This document shows positions 36,162-47,959 of a DNA stretch of 64,000 bases, piece after piece. Each line of letters starts with the position of its first letter. The stretch's first letter is position 1. Made by a program: the position numbers and the translations under genes. The DNA comes from Glebionis coronaria (taxonomy: Eukaryota > Streptophyta > Magnoliopsida > Asterales > Asteraceae), in contig CM046874.1 in the NCBI GenBank assembly GCA_025667525.1, positions 279,370,380 to 279,434,379 on the forward strand, given 5' to 3'. Below the pieces are notes generated by a model. It saw nothing but the letters and a program-made list of their open reading frames with translations. It was not told the origin of the DNA and made no database searches.

Positions 36162-39100
36162 TGAAATTGAGTATAATGCAGTTCGTTTTTTCTCAGTTCT
36201 TGCTAATGGAAAGTCCAACCAATATCGGGTTTTTAATTGTTCTTGGTTGTTAAGCTTGCTTGGTTAATCTATTTGCTAATTCAATCAAAGCCTTGCAAAA
36301 TGGAAAAATATTACCTACTTATATGTAAAACATATTGCAAATACCACGTTTTTATTCAAGTAAAATCTCAAAATGTAAAATATGAAACTAAAAGGACTGA
36401 AATTGTAAATTCTATGAAAGATAAATGCTTGAAATGTAAACTCTAACAATTATAGGGACTAAAAGTGCAAAACAGTAAACTACAAGGATCAAAAATGCAA
36501 GTTCTATAACAAACTAACCAAAAGTGTAACAAACTAACAAAATGCTAACTGAATTTAACAACGTTCAATACTATAAGGACTAACAAAGTGCAAACCCTAA
36601 AAACATGGAAGATTAGCCAAGTATACAAACTGATTAAAACTATAGGGACTAAATGGCAATTATGGAAACTATTTAACCAAAAACGGGACAAGCTTAAAAA
36701 TAAGCTCGTTTGAGCTTAATACTCAACCAAATTTGATGAGACAAATTGCAAAACGTTTCAAATCCAAAATAAGCTACACTTGTCAGAGGAAATTGGCTAA
36801 AGATGAAAAATAAGCAAATGGGTGCTTATCAATAAGCACAAAATAAGCTATAGCCAAATCTAATCAGTCACAACTTGATCTTTTTATTGAAACTGATTAA
36901 GCAACTGAATTAAGGAATGGGAAATCAAACTAGAACATTTTTCATCCAGAAATAAGCTAAGAATCTGAATTAAGCTAAAATTGAGCTTATGTTGACCAAG
37001 CGTTGACCAGCTTTTTTTCAAAAAGCTAAAAATCTCAAAAATCATGTAACTCAACTACTTAATGGGATTTGTGAAGAAAAATTGCTAAGTTTATGAAGAG
37101 AAAAAGGAGATACAGATTTTCAGATTCCAAGTTACAGAAACTTTCATTAAGTCTGCTTATCTGAAAATTGCTTATTTCTAACTGCTTATGGAATACTGTA
37201 TAAAATCCTTTTGGAATCTGATTCTTTATGATGTAAGCTAAAGCTGAGAACAAATTTGGTGAAAATTCATCAAGTAATGAATGAGAACTGATCAAATCAA
37301 TATGACAAGTTTCTAAATGACTAAAATGCATAAGGCTAACCCAAACTTTTTATGTGCCATTTGCCTGTTTGACCTTCTTAATGACTTGTAAATGACTGAA
37401 AACTCTTTTATAACACCTATTAACTACAAATCAACTCTAAAATACCAAAACTCAATGATTGAAAATTCTTGTTAAGCTAGTTCCAAACACTCCTTTAACT
37501 GATGTTTCAAACTTTTACAAAGGCTTATTAAGATCTAGTTAAATCTGAATCAAATGTTATAACAATCTAGACTTGGTGATTAAAATGAAAGGCTTAAAAG
37601 CTAAAAGCAATCAATTATCAAAACTAGAACTCCAATTAAGCTACAAGGCTAAAAATGACTTAACAAATGCAGTAGACTAAAAATTTATCCAAATCAAAGC
37701 ACACGTAGGCAGTAATCAAGCTACAAACACACAAAGGTCAATCAAACAGCAACTACAAACAACTTTATCAGGCAGCCATCAGATTATACTAGGAAAAGAA
37801 AGCATTCATTTGACTTGTTGAGTGGAAAAAAAACAAGAAATTTAAAACCTATTGGAGTTATCCTTTGAGAAGAAGAGGAGCGCTGAGCTCTCTTACCCTA
37901 GTGATAACCACCACCTTATCACTAGGAATCAATCAAACAACAAGAACAGCAAACTAATCAACAGGAATCATCATACTGCTTGAATTCTTCAAATGTCAAT
38001 GGAATGAACTGAATTGTGCTCAAACAGCTAACAAACTTCTCAAATGTCAGTTATGATCCATCAATGATCATAACAAACACTTAACAGCAACAATAGTATC
38101 CAATAGCAGCAAGAATTGAACAGGAATGGTAAAAACAATTTTGGCGGGAAAACTTGAATTCAAAATTTATTAATGGAAAAACGGTTACAAGGTTGTTGGA
38201 AGCTAGTAACTAACTAACTAACTCAAGAGTTTGTCAGACTCTTGAGTAGCTAGGGTAAAATTGAGGGAAAAAGGAAAGGAAATGGAGAACTATGTGTTTT
38301 TACAAATTTAAGCTACAAGTACAAATGAGGTCTAATCCAGCTATTTATAGACATGAAGGAAGAGTTTGTTGGGGTTGGTGACGTGTCAGAACCAATCCCA
38401 GCTTGCCACGTGGAGAATTCTGCATATTGCATTTTGAAGGTATGAACAAGGAATTGGGGTTTTCTTCATTGATTGATTTCATGTTAATTGATTGGCACCA
38501 TTGTGTTTATCTCTTCAAAACGATCAAGTTTGATGTTGAAAACTTTCCATGAAATTGCTTGTAGCTAAAACGCGATCCTGGTAAATTTTTCCTTTGAAGA
38601 AGATGCCACGTGTCAGTGTTTAATTGGCTGAATTTGCTTCACACGGATTGAACTGTTGGGATTGGGTAATAAATGTAAGGCGGCTGAGTGGATATTAATT
38701 ATTCAATCCGTGTGACTTGCTTCCTTTCTTCTCATTGGCTGAAAAACTTGTCACATGGATCAAACTTGAAAATCTTTCCAATATTGGCAGAATTGGTCCT
38801 CTATCTTGGCAGATTTTTGTTTTGAGCTAGAATCTTCATTCTTTTGACATATTTGGTCCTTCAACTTTCATTCTTTGAACAAAATGGTCCTTTGACTGAG
38901 TTGACTTGAGAGTTGACCAATTTTGACTTGAATCTTTACTTTTTACAATATTTGCACTTTAGTCCTTCAACTTTGATAACTTGTCAAGATAGGTCCTTGT
39001 ACTTCAAAGTCTTGTCACTTTTGATCCTCTTTTGTCTTTTTCATCCATTTGAGCTTGATTTTTCCTTGTTTGCTTGGAAATGTATCTTTTTACCTACACA

Positions 39101-39216
39101 AGTGTACAAAAACACAAACATACCACATAACACTATTTTTGCCAACTAAATTGGTATTTTGCTTCATGTTTTAGGGTTATTTGTTAATAAAAGGATATGA
39201 GTTTAAGCTCATATCA
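36162..39216 (-). repeat. 5' LTR of Athila C (right copy)
   Basis: 3055 bp. TG...CA ends on the plus strand are TGAAATTGAG and GCTCATATCA. The target duplication GAAAG follows. Confidence 0.95.
38341..38350 (-). promoter_or_regulatory. TATA box in right (5') LTR of C
   Basis: CTATAAATAG on the minus strand. This copy would drive transcription of the element. Confidence 0.65.
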
Positions 39217-39283
39217 GAAAGTTTTAATCTAGTACGTACGATCTTAATGGTACTATTCATGGTAAAAGCATGCGGGTTTTACA
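39217..39283 (-). repeat. D1 5' LTR, piece 3 (U3 end)
   Basis: Resumes after the second GAAAG and ends GCGGGTTTTACA at 39283, so the sense strand would begin TGTAAAACCCGC, like the TGTAATAACCCG start of the element at 40534. The boundary is an inference from that terminus and the resulting LTR length of about 2.8 kb. Confidence 0.45.
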
Positions 39284-40533
39284 AGGAACGAATGAAGTCT
39301 ACAAGATCTCCTTGATGAGGTCTCGGGTAGGTACCATTGATTGTGTGTGATTGATTTTAAACGAATCAAAGATGGATGTGAGCAATCTTGTTCATGATCA
39401 ATCTTTCATTTTCGAATATCAAAAGATGGTTCACCTCGAAATAGATCTTTATAGATCTTTATAGATCTTGGTATCGGGTAGGTAAATAATTATGACTGCA
39501 TGTGTCTGATTTTAGATAAATCGAAACAAAGAAAAGATATGAACATAAATGTTCTTAATCTTTCTTTATTTTCGAAGATTGATGAGATGGATTAACCATA
39601 CAACAATCTGTGATGATGTAATTCTAACTTACAAGATCTAAAAGATCTTCTAAAGTTGGAAGAATCTGAGAAAAATATAGTTGTTTTATGATTTTTGATG
39701 TAGAGTCGAGTTGTTGATTAATGAGACGAAGGGATATAGATATGTGTCGGGGTTTGATGGTATCGAGTCAAGTTTGTGGGTTTTTGTCTAGCCGTCGAGT
39801 GGTTTGGTTTTGTGTCCGAGTGTTGTTTTGATTAAAGATGTAGACTGATTGATGTTACAAGTTTGGTCTGAGTCTGTCTCGAGGGTGTGTGGATTTGTGG
39901 TTGTCGAGTCTTCTTGTTGAGGTTGTGTGAGTGTGTGTTGAGTCTAAGCCGTGACTTTTTAGTGTGAGTCTGAGGTTCGAGTTTGAGTTCCAGAGATGAG
40001 TGAGTTGGTTCCCGTTATGTTTGAATCTGTTTGAGTGTGATTTTGGATGTCTTATCCGGAAAACAACCTCTAATCTTATCCGGATAACAACTTTTGATCT
40101 CTTATCCGGAATACATGAATTAGCTTATCCGGAATAATTTTTCTGATCTCTTATCTGGAAAAACACGAATTGAAGTCTTATCCGGAATAACTACTTCTGC
40201 TTATCCTGAATACTGCTAAGTCCTCTTATCCGGAAAACAACTTCGACCCCTTATCCGGAAAACAACTTCGACCCCTTATCCGGAAAAAAAATTTCGACTG
40301 CTTATCCGGAAAAAAAATTCGACTGCTTATCCGGAATGCATCTTCTATTGCTTATCCGGAATGCGCTTCTACTGCTTATCCTGAATCCAGATTTAGACCA
40401 AAACAAAAAAAAATGATGATTTGAGTGTTGATGGAGACAATATTGAGTTTGAAGGCTTAGAAACACAGAACTGATAGAAAACGGATAGAAAAGTGATAAA
40501 AATGATAAAAAAAATAAAAAATAAAAAAATATT
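39284..40533. other. unclassified flank with old duplication and motif array
   Basis: No reading frame of note. Two related blocks (about 39320-39430 and 39470-39600) share GGTATCGGGTAGGTA-like and CTTTMWTTTTCGAA-like words, an old duplication of about 155 bp; three AGATCTTTATAG-type units separate them. A CCGGAA array follows at 40050-40390. The stretch may be the body of the minus-strand copia element whose LTR is at 45543, or older host DNA. Confidence 0.4.
40050..40390. repeat. TTATCCGGAA motif array
   Basis: About 14 copies of CTTATCCGGAA(T/A)A spaced about 20-30 bases. Several neighbours have near-identical spacers (AACTTCGACCCCTTATCCGG). This is the same core word as in Athila LTRs A, B and the solo LTR. 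Confidence 0.85.
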
Positions 40534-42363
40534 TGTAATAACTCGAAAATTAATTTCAGTATTTAGACCGAGATCTAATATTATTCCTAATATTCGTGCT
40601 AATACTTAATACCCAACTTATCAATACTAGGACAAAATATAAATACATATGCTTAAACAACATGGACCCCTACTCACTTGTACAAACGACAATCACATTC
40701 GTTTGAAATTTTGATAAAATAGAAAGCAAATGGCTCAACTATCATATAACAAATATTATAAATTTAAGAAGTTGCTACTATTATTAACAATTATAACAAT
40801 TATGCATTTTGGTCAGTGCATATCCACAGTCTTAGACGACCTTACCACTAGTATTAATATCATTTCTCTTTTGCTCTCCATGTAGCTACGTGCATGTAAA
40901 TTTAAGTGCCACTTTCTTGTCCTAAACTTTATCTGTCTACTCTATAAACTCCAACATAGTATTTATCGGTAAAGTTTACGTCCGTCATCGACCGCAAATA
41001 TTCTCGTTATGGCGTTGAAAATTTTCTATTGTTATCGTTTTAATTTCTCATTTTACAGACATTCTTCGTAAATTTATGATAAACCTTTAAGTGCCATTCG
41101 TTTATATGACGCGTTAACGTTTATTAAATACTAAACTCTCATTTATTCATAGAAATATAAAAGTTGTCTGAATGCCGTCGTTCTTATTTTATATTAAGCG
41201 TTTATTATACGTGTTTTACATGTAACTTTCGGATCGCGTAACTTTTAAAATATCGGGTTTCGATAATACACACATATATCAAAAGTTAACAAATATTAAA
41301 AAGAAACCCCTCTTCGTGTCACTCATGTGGCATCACCACAACTTGAAACTCACACATTGACACATACTAACATATTGTATACGTGTTTTTTTTATAGTAA
41401 AAGATATGGATAGAAATTGGCACTCGTTTTCCTTTAACTACTTTTAAACATTACACCACCTATTGTGGCATTTTGTTTTTTCCAAGCGAAGAAAGAACAA
41501 AAATAATAACACAAGATCCATTCAATTTTCTTATTTTGCTAATTAGATCTTTGAAGTTGTTTGAAGCTCGCGGTTATTCGACATATCTTATTTCATCGTT
41601 TTACTTCGTCACTATTATCTTGATCGTTATTCTCGCTCGATATTATTATCGCTAAGGTGAGTTCATAGCCTCGCTTTTACTACTTTATATGTTTTAAAAA
41701 ACCCGCGAGGGGGATACATGCTATTTTTTTACGTATAGACGCAAGTGCTTGAACTGTTTGAACTGTATGCTTATTTTATCCTGCTTAGTCATGAACCGTT
41801 AATTACTTGGACCGACTGTACTGGTCGAGTAAACACGAATGCTGTGAATAGATCTATTGGGATTGACCTCTCCATCCGGGTTTAACGGAAAACCGACTGG
41901 ACGCACTGTATTTGAAACTTGAACGGAATAACGGATGTAAATGTTCGGTTTCATGAGCTAAATGCGATAACTGGTGCTATCTGACTTTTGTAATCTGAAT
42001 ACTGAAATCTTGTGGTCCACTGCTTTTACTTGCAAACCTATGAATTCACTCAACCGTTGTGTTGATGTTTTAGCATGTATTTCTCAGGTACTCAGATTTA
42101 ATAGCAGATGGAGCATGGAGTCGCACTGGATATTTTAAAGGCAATAAAATACTGATTACCATTCGATAAACTTTTTGAAACTGTTTATTATTACATTATT
42201 GTTGGGACCTGTTTCTACTTGTAAACTCTGATTTTAAATTATCAAATGAATTAAACTTTTCAAACGCCTCTTTTTGAGTCGTTTTCTGTAACTTGTGTGT
42301 TGTGCTATGAAGTAATACTCCCAATGACCCTTCCGCTGCTATTCGAAATTTGGGAGTGTTACA
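40534..42363 (+). repeat. 5' LTR of non-coding element
   Basis: TGTAATAACTCG...GGGAGTGTTACA, 1830 bp. Possible TATA box TATAAA at 40943-40948. Confidence 0.92.
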
Positions 42364-43389
42364 GATTGGTATCATAGCACTTGTTATAGAGAACTGGGTC
42401 ATTTTTATGAAACCTGGACTATAACAGCTCTTTAGATAAAACGATTTTATTGCCTTGAAGATCATCAGTGCTCATGCTACCCTAAAGGTTGTAAAATATG
42501 TATATTGGTATATATATATTTGCTTTTCGATAGTATGTTTATATGATGGGTTTATTTATATAAAGGTTGAGCTATTTTAAGACATTGTCGGTGAAGCAAT
42601 GGTCTTGGTAAAGTTTTTGATAACTTTTATGATAACGATATTATATAAGCATGAACTCACCATCATGTGCCGATTCTGCTGGTTATTTACCTTCTGATTC
42701 TGAGTTTGAATACTCTGCTTGTGCTTTGGAATCGTAAACGTTGTTTCATAAACCATCTTTGTAAAGTCTTCAGGTTGATTGGAGTACGACTTTGACTTGT
42801 CACCTTTTGATATGCCGTTTTTGGGCACCTACTTCTTTCAAACACGGTTTAATTGTGCTCCTTAACTTTCTTATCACTTTGAATGACTCTGAATAATCAG
42901 GATGTGAAGGAGATTTTTCCTTCTATGGAAAGTGGATTTGGTCTTGATATCGTGCTTTACGCAAACGATGCTTAGGTAGGCTAATTTATAATTATCTTGT
43001 TGAAACGAATTCGTCACTCGTTTGAACAAGCAAATTATAAATTACCAACCATTAGTTTGTAAATATTAATTAGATGGACTTGACGAACCCATGTAATTAA
43101 TGATTTATAAATGATCTGGCTTAAGCATGTGGCATTCGCACACTGTTTCTCTTTCGACTTATTGTTTGATTGAATTGTTCATCCATTGTCTATCGTTACT
43201 CAAAATCCTTATCTTTATCATTCTTGTACGAATGACTATTTGAACTTCTATTGGTTTATGATTTACCTTCACGTCTCAATCCGAACATGGCATCTATCAT
43301 GAACTTAATTAAAAAATATTTCTCATCTTTTCGTCATTAAACAGAAGACTATTAAGCGCCGGGGCGTCGCTTCCTAAAGGGGTAGACAC
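42364..43389 (+). other. interior of non-coding element with primer site
   Basis: Primer site TTGGTATCATAGCAC (42366-42380), one or two changes from the initiator-tRNA-Met complement, then 1 kb without a conserved frame, ending in the polypurine tract. The only frames, under 85 codons on the minus strand, have no recognisable product. Confidence 0.85.
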
Positions 43390-45219
43390 TGTAATAACCC
43401 GAAAATTAATTTCAGTATTTAGACCGAGATCTAATATTATTCCTAATATTCGTGCTAATATTTAATACCCGACTTATCAATACTAGGACAAAATATAAAT
43501 ACATATGCTTAAACAACATGGACCCCTACTCACTTGTACAAACGACAATCACATTCGTTTGAAATTTTGATAAAATAGAAAGCAAATGGCTCAACTATCA
43601 TATAACAAATATTATAAATTTAAGAAGTTGCTACTATTATTAACAATTATAACAATTATGCATTTTGGTCAGTGCATATCCACAGTCTTAGACGACCTTA
43701 CTACTAGTATTAATATCATTTCTCTTTTGCTCTCCATGTAGCTACGTGCATGTAAATTTAAGTGCCACTTTCTTGTCCTAAACTTTATCTGTCTACTCTA
43801 TAAACTCCAACATAGTATTTATCGGTAAAGTTTACGTCCGTCATCGACCGCAAATATTCTCGTTATGGCGTTGAAAATTTTCTATTGTTATCGTTTTAAT
43901 TTCTCATTTTACGGACATTCTTCGTAAATTTATGATAAACCTTTAAGTGCCATTCGTTTATATGACGCGTTAACGTTTATTAAATACTAAACTCTCATTT
44001 ATTCATAGAAATATAAAAGTTGTCTGAATGCCGTCGTTCTTATTTTATATTAAGCGTTTATTATACGTGTTTTACATGTAACTTTCGGCTCGCGTAACTT
44101 TTAAAATATAGGGTTTCGATAATACACACATATATCAAAAGTTAACAAATATTAAAAAGAAACCCCTCTTCGTGTCACTCATGTGGCATCACCACAACTT
44201 GAAACTCACACATTGACACATACTAACATATTGTATACGTGTTTTTTTTATAGTAAAAGATATGGATAGAAATTGGCACTCGTTTTCCTTTAACTACTTT
44301 TAAACATTACACCACCTATTGTGGCATTTTGTTTTTTCCAAGCGAAGAAAGAACAAAAATAATAACACAAGATCCATTCAATTTTCTTATTTTGCTAATT
44401 AGATCTTTGAAGTTGTTTGAAGCTCGCGGTTATTCGACATATCTTATTTCATCGTTTTACTTCATCACTATTATCTTGATCGTTATTCTCGCTCGATATT
44501 ATTATCGCTAAGGTGAGTTCATAGCCTCGCTTTTACTACTTTATATGTTTTAAAAAACCCGCGAGGGGGATACATGCTATTTTTTTACGTATAGACGCAA
44601 GTGCTTGAACTGTTTGAACTGTATGCTTATTTTATCCCGCTTAGTCATGAACCGTTAATTACTTGGACCGACTGTACTGGTCGAGTAAACACGAATGCTG
44701 TGAATAGATCTATTGGGATTGACCTCTCCATCCGGGTTTAACGGAAAACCGACTGGACGCACTGTATTTGAAACTTGAACGGAATAACGGATGTTAATGT
44801 TCGGTTTCATGAGATAAATGCGATAACTGGTGCTATCTGACTTTTGTAATCTGAATACTGAAATCTTGTGGTCCACTGCTTTTACTTGCAAACCTATGAA
44901 TTCACTCAACCGTTGTGTTGATGTTTTAGCATGTATTTCTCAGGTACTCAGATTTAATAGCAGATGGAGCATGGAGTCGCACTGGATATTTTAAAGGCAA
45001 TAAAATACTGATTACCATTCGATAAACTTTTTGAAACTGTTTATTATTACATTATTGTTGGGACCTGTTTCTACTTGTAAACTCTGATTTTAAATTATCA
45101 AATGAATTAAACTTTTCAAACGCCTCTTTTTGAGTCGTTTTCTGTAACTTGTGTGTTGTGCTATGAAGTAATACTCCCAATGACCCTTCCGCTGCTATTC
45201 GAAATTTGGGAGTGTTACA
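43390..45219 (+). repeat. 3' LTR of non-coding element
   Basis: TGTAATAACCCG...GGGAGTGTTACA, 1830 bp, matching the first LTR. Confidence 0.92.
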
Positions 45220-45224
45220 ATATT

Positions 45225-45787
45225 AGACAAAACGACGAGAACCACAACTTGTCAGCCAATCAGATATAAATTTGACGAATAAAAATTGGTTAGACAAATT
45301 TAAAATAGACAAATTAAAATCAATTAAAATTGATTAGATATATCATATTTAATAGATCAAAATATATCATATTCGTAAAAAATAGGAAAATTGATCTAAA
45401 AAACGGATGGTATAAAAAACTTAATAACAATTCGTAATACCAAAAAAGACTAGAAAAAATTTAGAAAGAAAAGATTTTTTCCATCAAATCAATAGATAAA
45501 AACGCTTCAATCCGAAGAATCAACCAAGCTCTTGATATCAATTGTAGGTCCATAGTTTCTTAGGATTTAGCAATCTATGGTTTAATATATTGAGATTGAT
45601 GGAAATGGAATATGAACTAGAGAGAGAAAGGAGAGAAAGAGGAGAGTTAGAGAGAGAAAGTGAGTTTATTGAATGGAAAGTGTAAACACCAAATGAGCAA
45701 CCCCTCCTAACATGCTAGGAGGGGGTATATATAGCCCACCCTACATGTGGGCTATATGGGCTATATTAGATCACGAGCCTAATATCA
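45225..45787 (-). mobile_element. copia element fragment: LTR and leader
   Basis: A short LTR (45543-45787, 245 bp; plus-strand ends TGTAGGTCCATAG and CCTAATATCA) with, on the minus strand, TATATATA followed by a CCCCTCCTA/TAGGAGGGG stem. The primer site is TTGATATCAAGAGCTTGG on the minus strand (45524-45541), a copia-type tRNA-Met site. The leader (45225-45523) is AT-rich without a gene and is cut by the non-coding element. The body should continue left of 40534 but no gag or pol is recognised there. Confidence 0.7.
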
Positions 45788-46399
45788 TTGGAGTGACCGA
45801 TCCTTTCTAAATACGTAAAAACGTATTTCCAACAGTTTCTCAAGCTTTCTATAACCGTATTCGGTAATAAACTGTGAAACGTGTATCGCGATGTGGTATA
45901 CGAACTTGAACGTGAACAATGTTAGGAACGCTAACGTGAGCTTAATCATGAGATAGCACAAAACATGATCTGAAATAGCATCGCACTGCGAATGAGACGT
46001 AAACATGAAAGTGAAAATAAACGTGAACGTGAATGCGAACGTACACGTGATCGAAAGCATGAACGTGAACGCGATTCGCGAACGCTAATTTCTATCTGAC
46101 AATATTGTTGATGGAAATACCTTAGAATCATACGACCTATTGCTAAATTTCCTGCAGATTTGCTACTGTGTAATCATTTCGGATTAAAGAAGACGTGTAG
46201 GCTGGGTTAACTGGTTAACAACGACTAAGATAGCATCATGCTTCGTCTGAGTCTGTGGTAACTGATAACAAGGATTGTAGTAACTCACTACCACGACGGC
46301 ATTCAATCTTGAACCTGTAGTATGTCAGGCATCTTGGTATGAACATAGTTGCATCAATGTGTGATACTGCTTCTATCAAATTTTTGCCTGTTATGGGAC

Positions 46400-47200
46400 A
46401 TTTTGGTGGAAATCTGGTCGACTAGTCATGGAAAATTTTTGGGAGAATTGTCAGCAATTTCTACGGTAGCAGTCAATTAAGTTCTAGAAAATTTGGTACT
46501 TCGTTCACAGGCGTTGCTCGGGACCATCAGGTGATGGCCTTCACCTTCGCAGGATTGTCTGAAATTCTTCTACTGAAATAGGGTGGTTCAGAAATGCCAC
46601 CTTGTTCATCTGGAACTCACATCTGGAAAGCTGCGTATACAATTTCCTCCTGTTAGAAAATCTGCAGGATCGTAAAAGTATACAATCCTCTTGTTCTCCT
46701 CTAGAATTTAGCAGTTCAGGATGTTATCGATAAATATGTTGGCGAACTGGTTTAAGAATTCATGGAAAGATTTATTCATAAATTTCATAATATAGCTGGA
46801 GCATTAGGGAGCTCAGACGTATAGGTCAAAATTTTAGAGAGACTATGACGTGTTCAACAGAAATCTAAAAAAAACATCATGTTCTTCTCTCACTACTGTT
46901 GGAGGCATGGTCGCGAATTGTTCTGGAAAATATTTAAGACATCGTAGCAGATCAAATAAACCTGCTATTTATGGAATGAACATTGATTAAGAATGGTGAT
47001 CTTGTCAAAAATTTTAGGGGTCGATACATGATCTTATGATACCGGCCTTCTTCCTGATAGACAGAAACGGTGCACTTCCTGGTGGTGCGCCAGGGCGAAT
47101 AAAGCCTTGTTCCGATAACTCTTGCAGCAAATGCTACTACTCTTTTAACTTAGCTGAATCCCTGGAATAAAGATTTTTGAAAACAGGTTCGGTTCTTAAG
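46400..47200 (-). pseudogene. decayed reverse transcriptase of D2
   Basis: At 47040-47128 the minus strand reads LQELSEQGFIRPGAPPG then SAPFLSIRKKAG, the diagnostic start of the chromovirus reverse-transcriptase domain (usually [23 protein letters not shown]). Further leftwards only scattered similarity remains. No continuous frame exists. Confidence 0.65.
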
Positions 47201-47959
47201 ACAAGCTCGATGTAAAATTTTGTCTCGTGGTTTGAAAGGAATTTCTGAAAAACTTTCTGAAATTACTTATGGGAACTCTGGAATAACCTGCTGGTCATGA
47301 ATTTAAGGAATTTCAGAAGTGAATTTATATCTGGTAGTTGAAAAGTCTTCGTAGCTTTGGACTAATAAATCACTTGCTGTACAGTATAACAACTTGTACA
47401 AATTTTCTAGCATAAAAATAAAATGACTGTATATGGGATTTAGTAAGACGGATCTCGTCATTAACTGAAAGGAAAACCTTAATAAATATGGGTGTACTAT
47501 GGAGTCTTTCTGGCTGGGAGGTAGGTAATACCTGATTTAAGATAAAGTTGACATATGAATACGTGAAGTAAACGTGGCGACTTTCACTAAATGTGTTCGT
47601 CTGTAATCTCACAGAATGAATACTGCGTGTCTAACTTGAATAATACTCTAGTGGTGGTAACTGAATTTTTAATGGTCTGATTTATACGTGGCATGGCTAA
47701 AATGGGTATACCCCCTTGGAGGGTACCCTGAATTTCTGAGGGCCTGGTTTAGCAAACATACGTAGTTATGAGTTCTGACTCGTACTTTGAGAAGATATTC
47801 GTATGACGTGTACCATGACTAGTGTCATGATGTGTCTCTTCTGAAATGATAACTGAGACCCATGTCTTGTATGATGTCTTGATATGTGTTCTAGTGGGTG
47901 AATCTGGACAAGGCTGAAAATTTTGGTAACTGCTAGGATTGGCGGACCGATTAGACTAC

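Larger units (their letters stand above)
24634..39216 (-). mobile_element. complete Athila retrotransposon, copy C, 14.6 kb
   Basis: Two LTRs of 3055 bp each (24634-27688 and 36162-39216), a perfect GAAAG target duplication (24629-24633 and 39217-39221), tRNA-Asp-type primer site, leader hairpin, gag-pol, 3' untranslated region and polypurine tract. By hand I count about 25 differences between the LTRs, roughly 0.8%, so the insertion is recent. One frameshift in gag is the only coding lesion I see. No env-like frame is present. Confidence 0.95.
17441..39283 (-). mobile_element. Tekay-like chromovirus D1, interrupted 5' part
   Basis: Host of several later insertions. Read right to left: 5' LTR in three pieces (39283-39217, 24633-23432, 20548-18974), primer site, gag to 17441. 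It is interrupted by Athila C (24634-39216), a Helitron (20549-23431) and, at 17441, Athila B. Pol and the 3' LTR are not in the window. Removing the insertions gives an LTR of about 2.8 kb, close to the 2.7-kb LTR of element F. Confidence 0.7.
40534..45219 (+). mobile_element. non-coding LTR retrotransposon, 4.7 kb
   Basis: Two 1830-bp LTRs surround only 1026 bp. A perfect ATATT target duplication (40529-40533 and 45220-45224), a tRNA-iMet-like primer site and a polypurine tract (AAAGGGGTAGACAC, 43376-43389) mark a complete element. I count 11 LTR differences, about 0.6%, so it moved recently. It has no gag or pol frame and must borrow proteins; TGT...ACA ends and the primer type suggest chromovirus partners. 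Confidence 0.92.

Noticed and set aside
24709..39149. Paired short frames (69 and 78 codons) in both LTRs of Athila C
   Set aside because: Plus-strand frames antisense to the element, duplicated with the LTR; no coding evidence.
41473..44511. Identical 60-codon frames at 41473-41655 and 44329-44511
   Set aside because: Conserved only because they lie in the two copies of a young LTR; no start context or known protein supports coding.
45785..46131. Overlapping minus-strand frames with Arg-Ser or Phe-Thr repeats
   Set aside because: They arise from repeated AACGTGAA words in decayed DNA; two frames look equally repetitive and neither has a recognisable domain.
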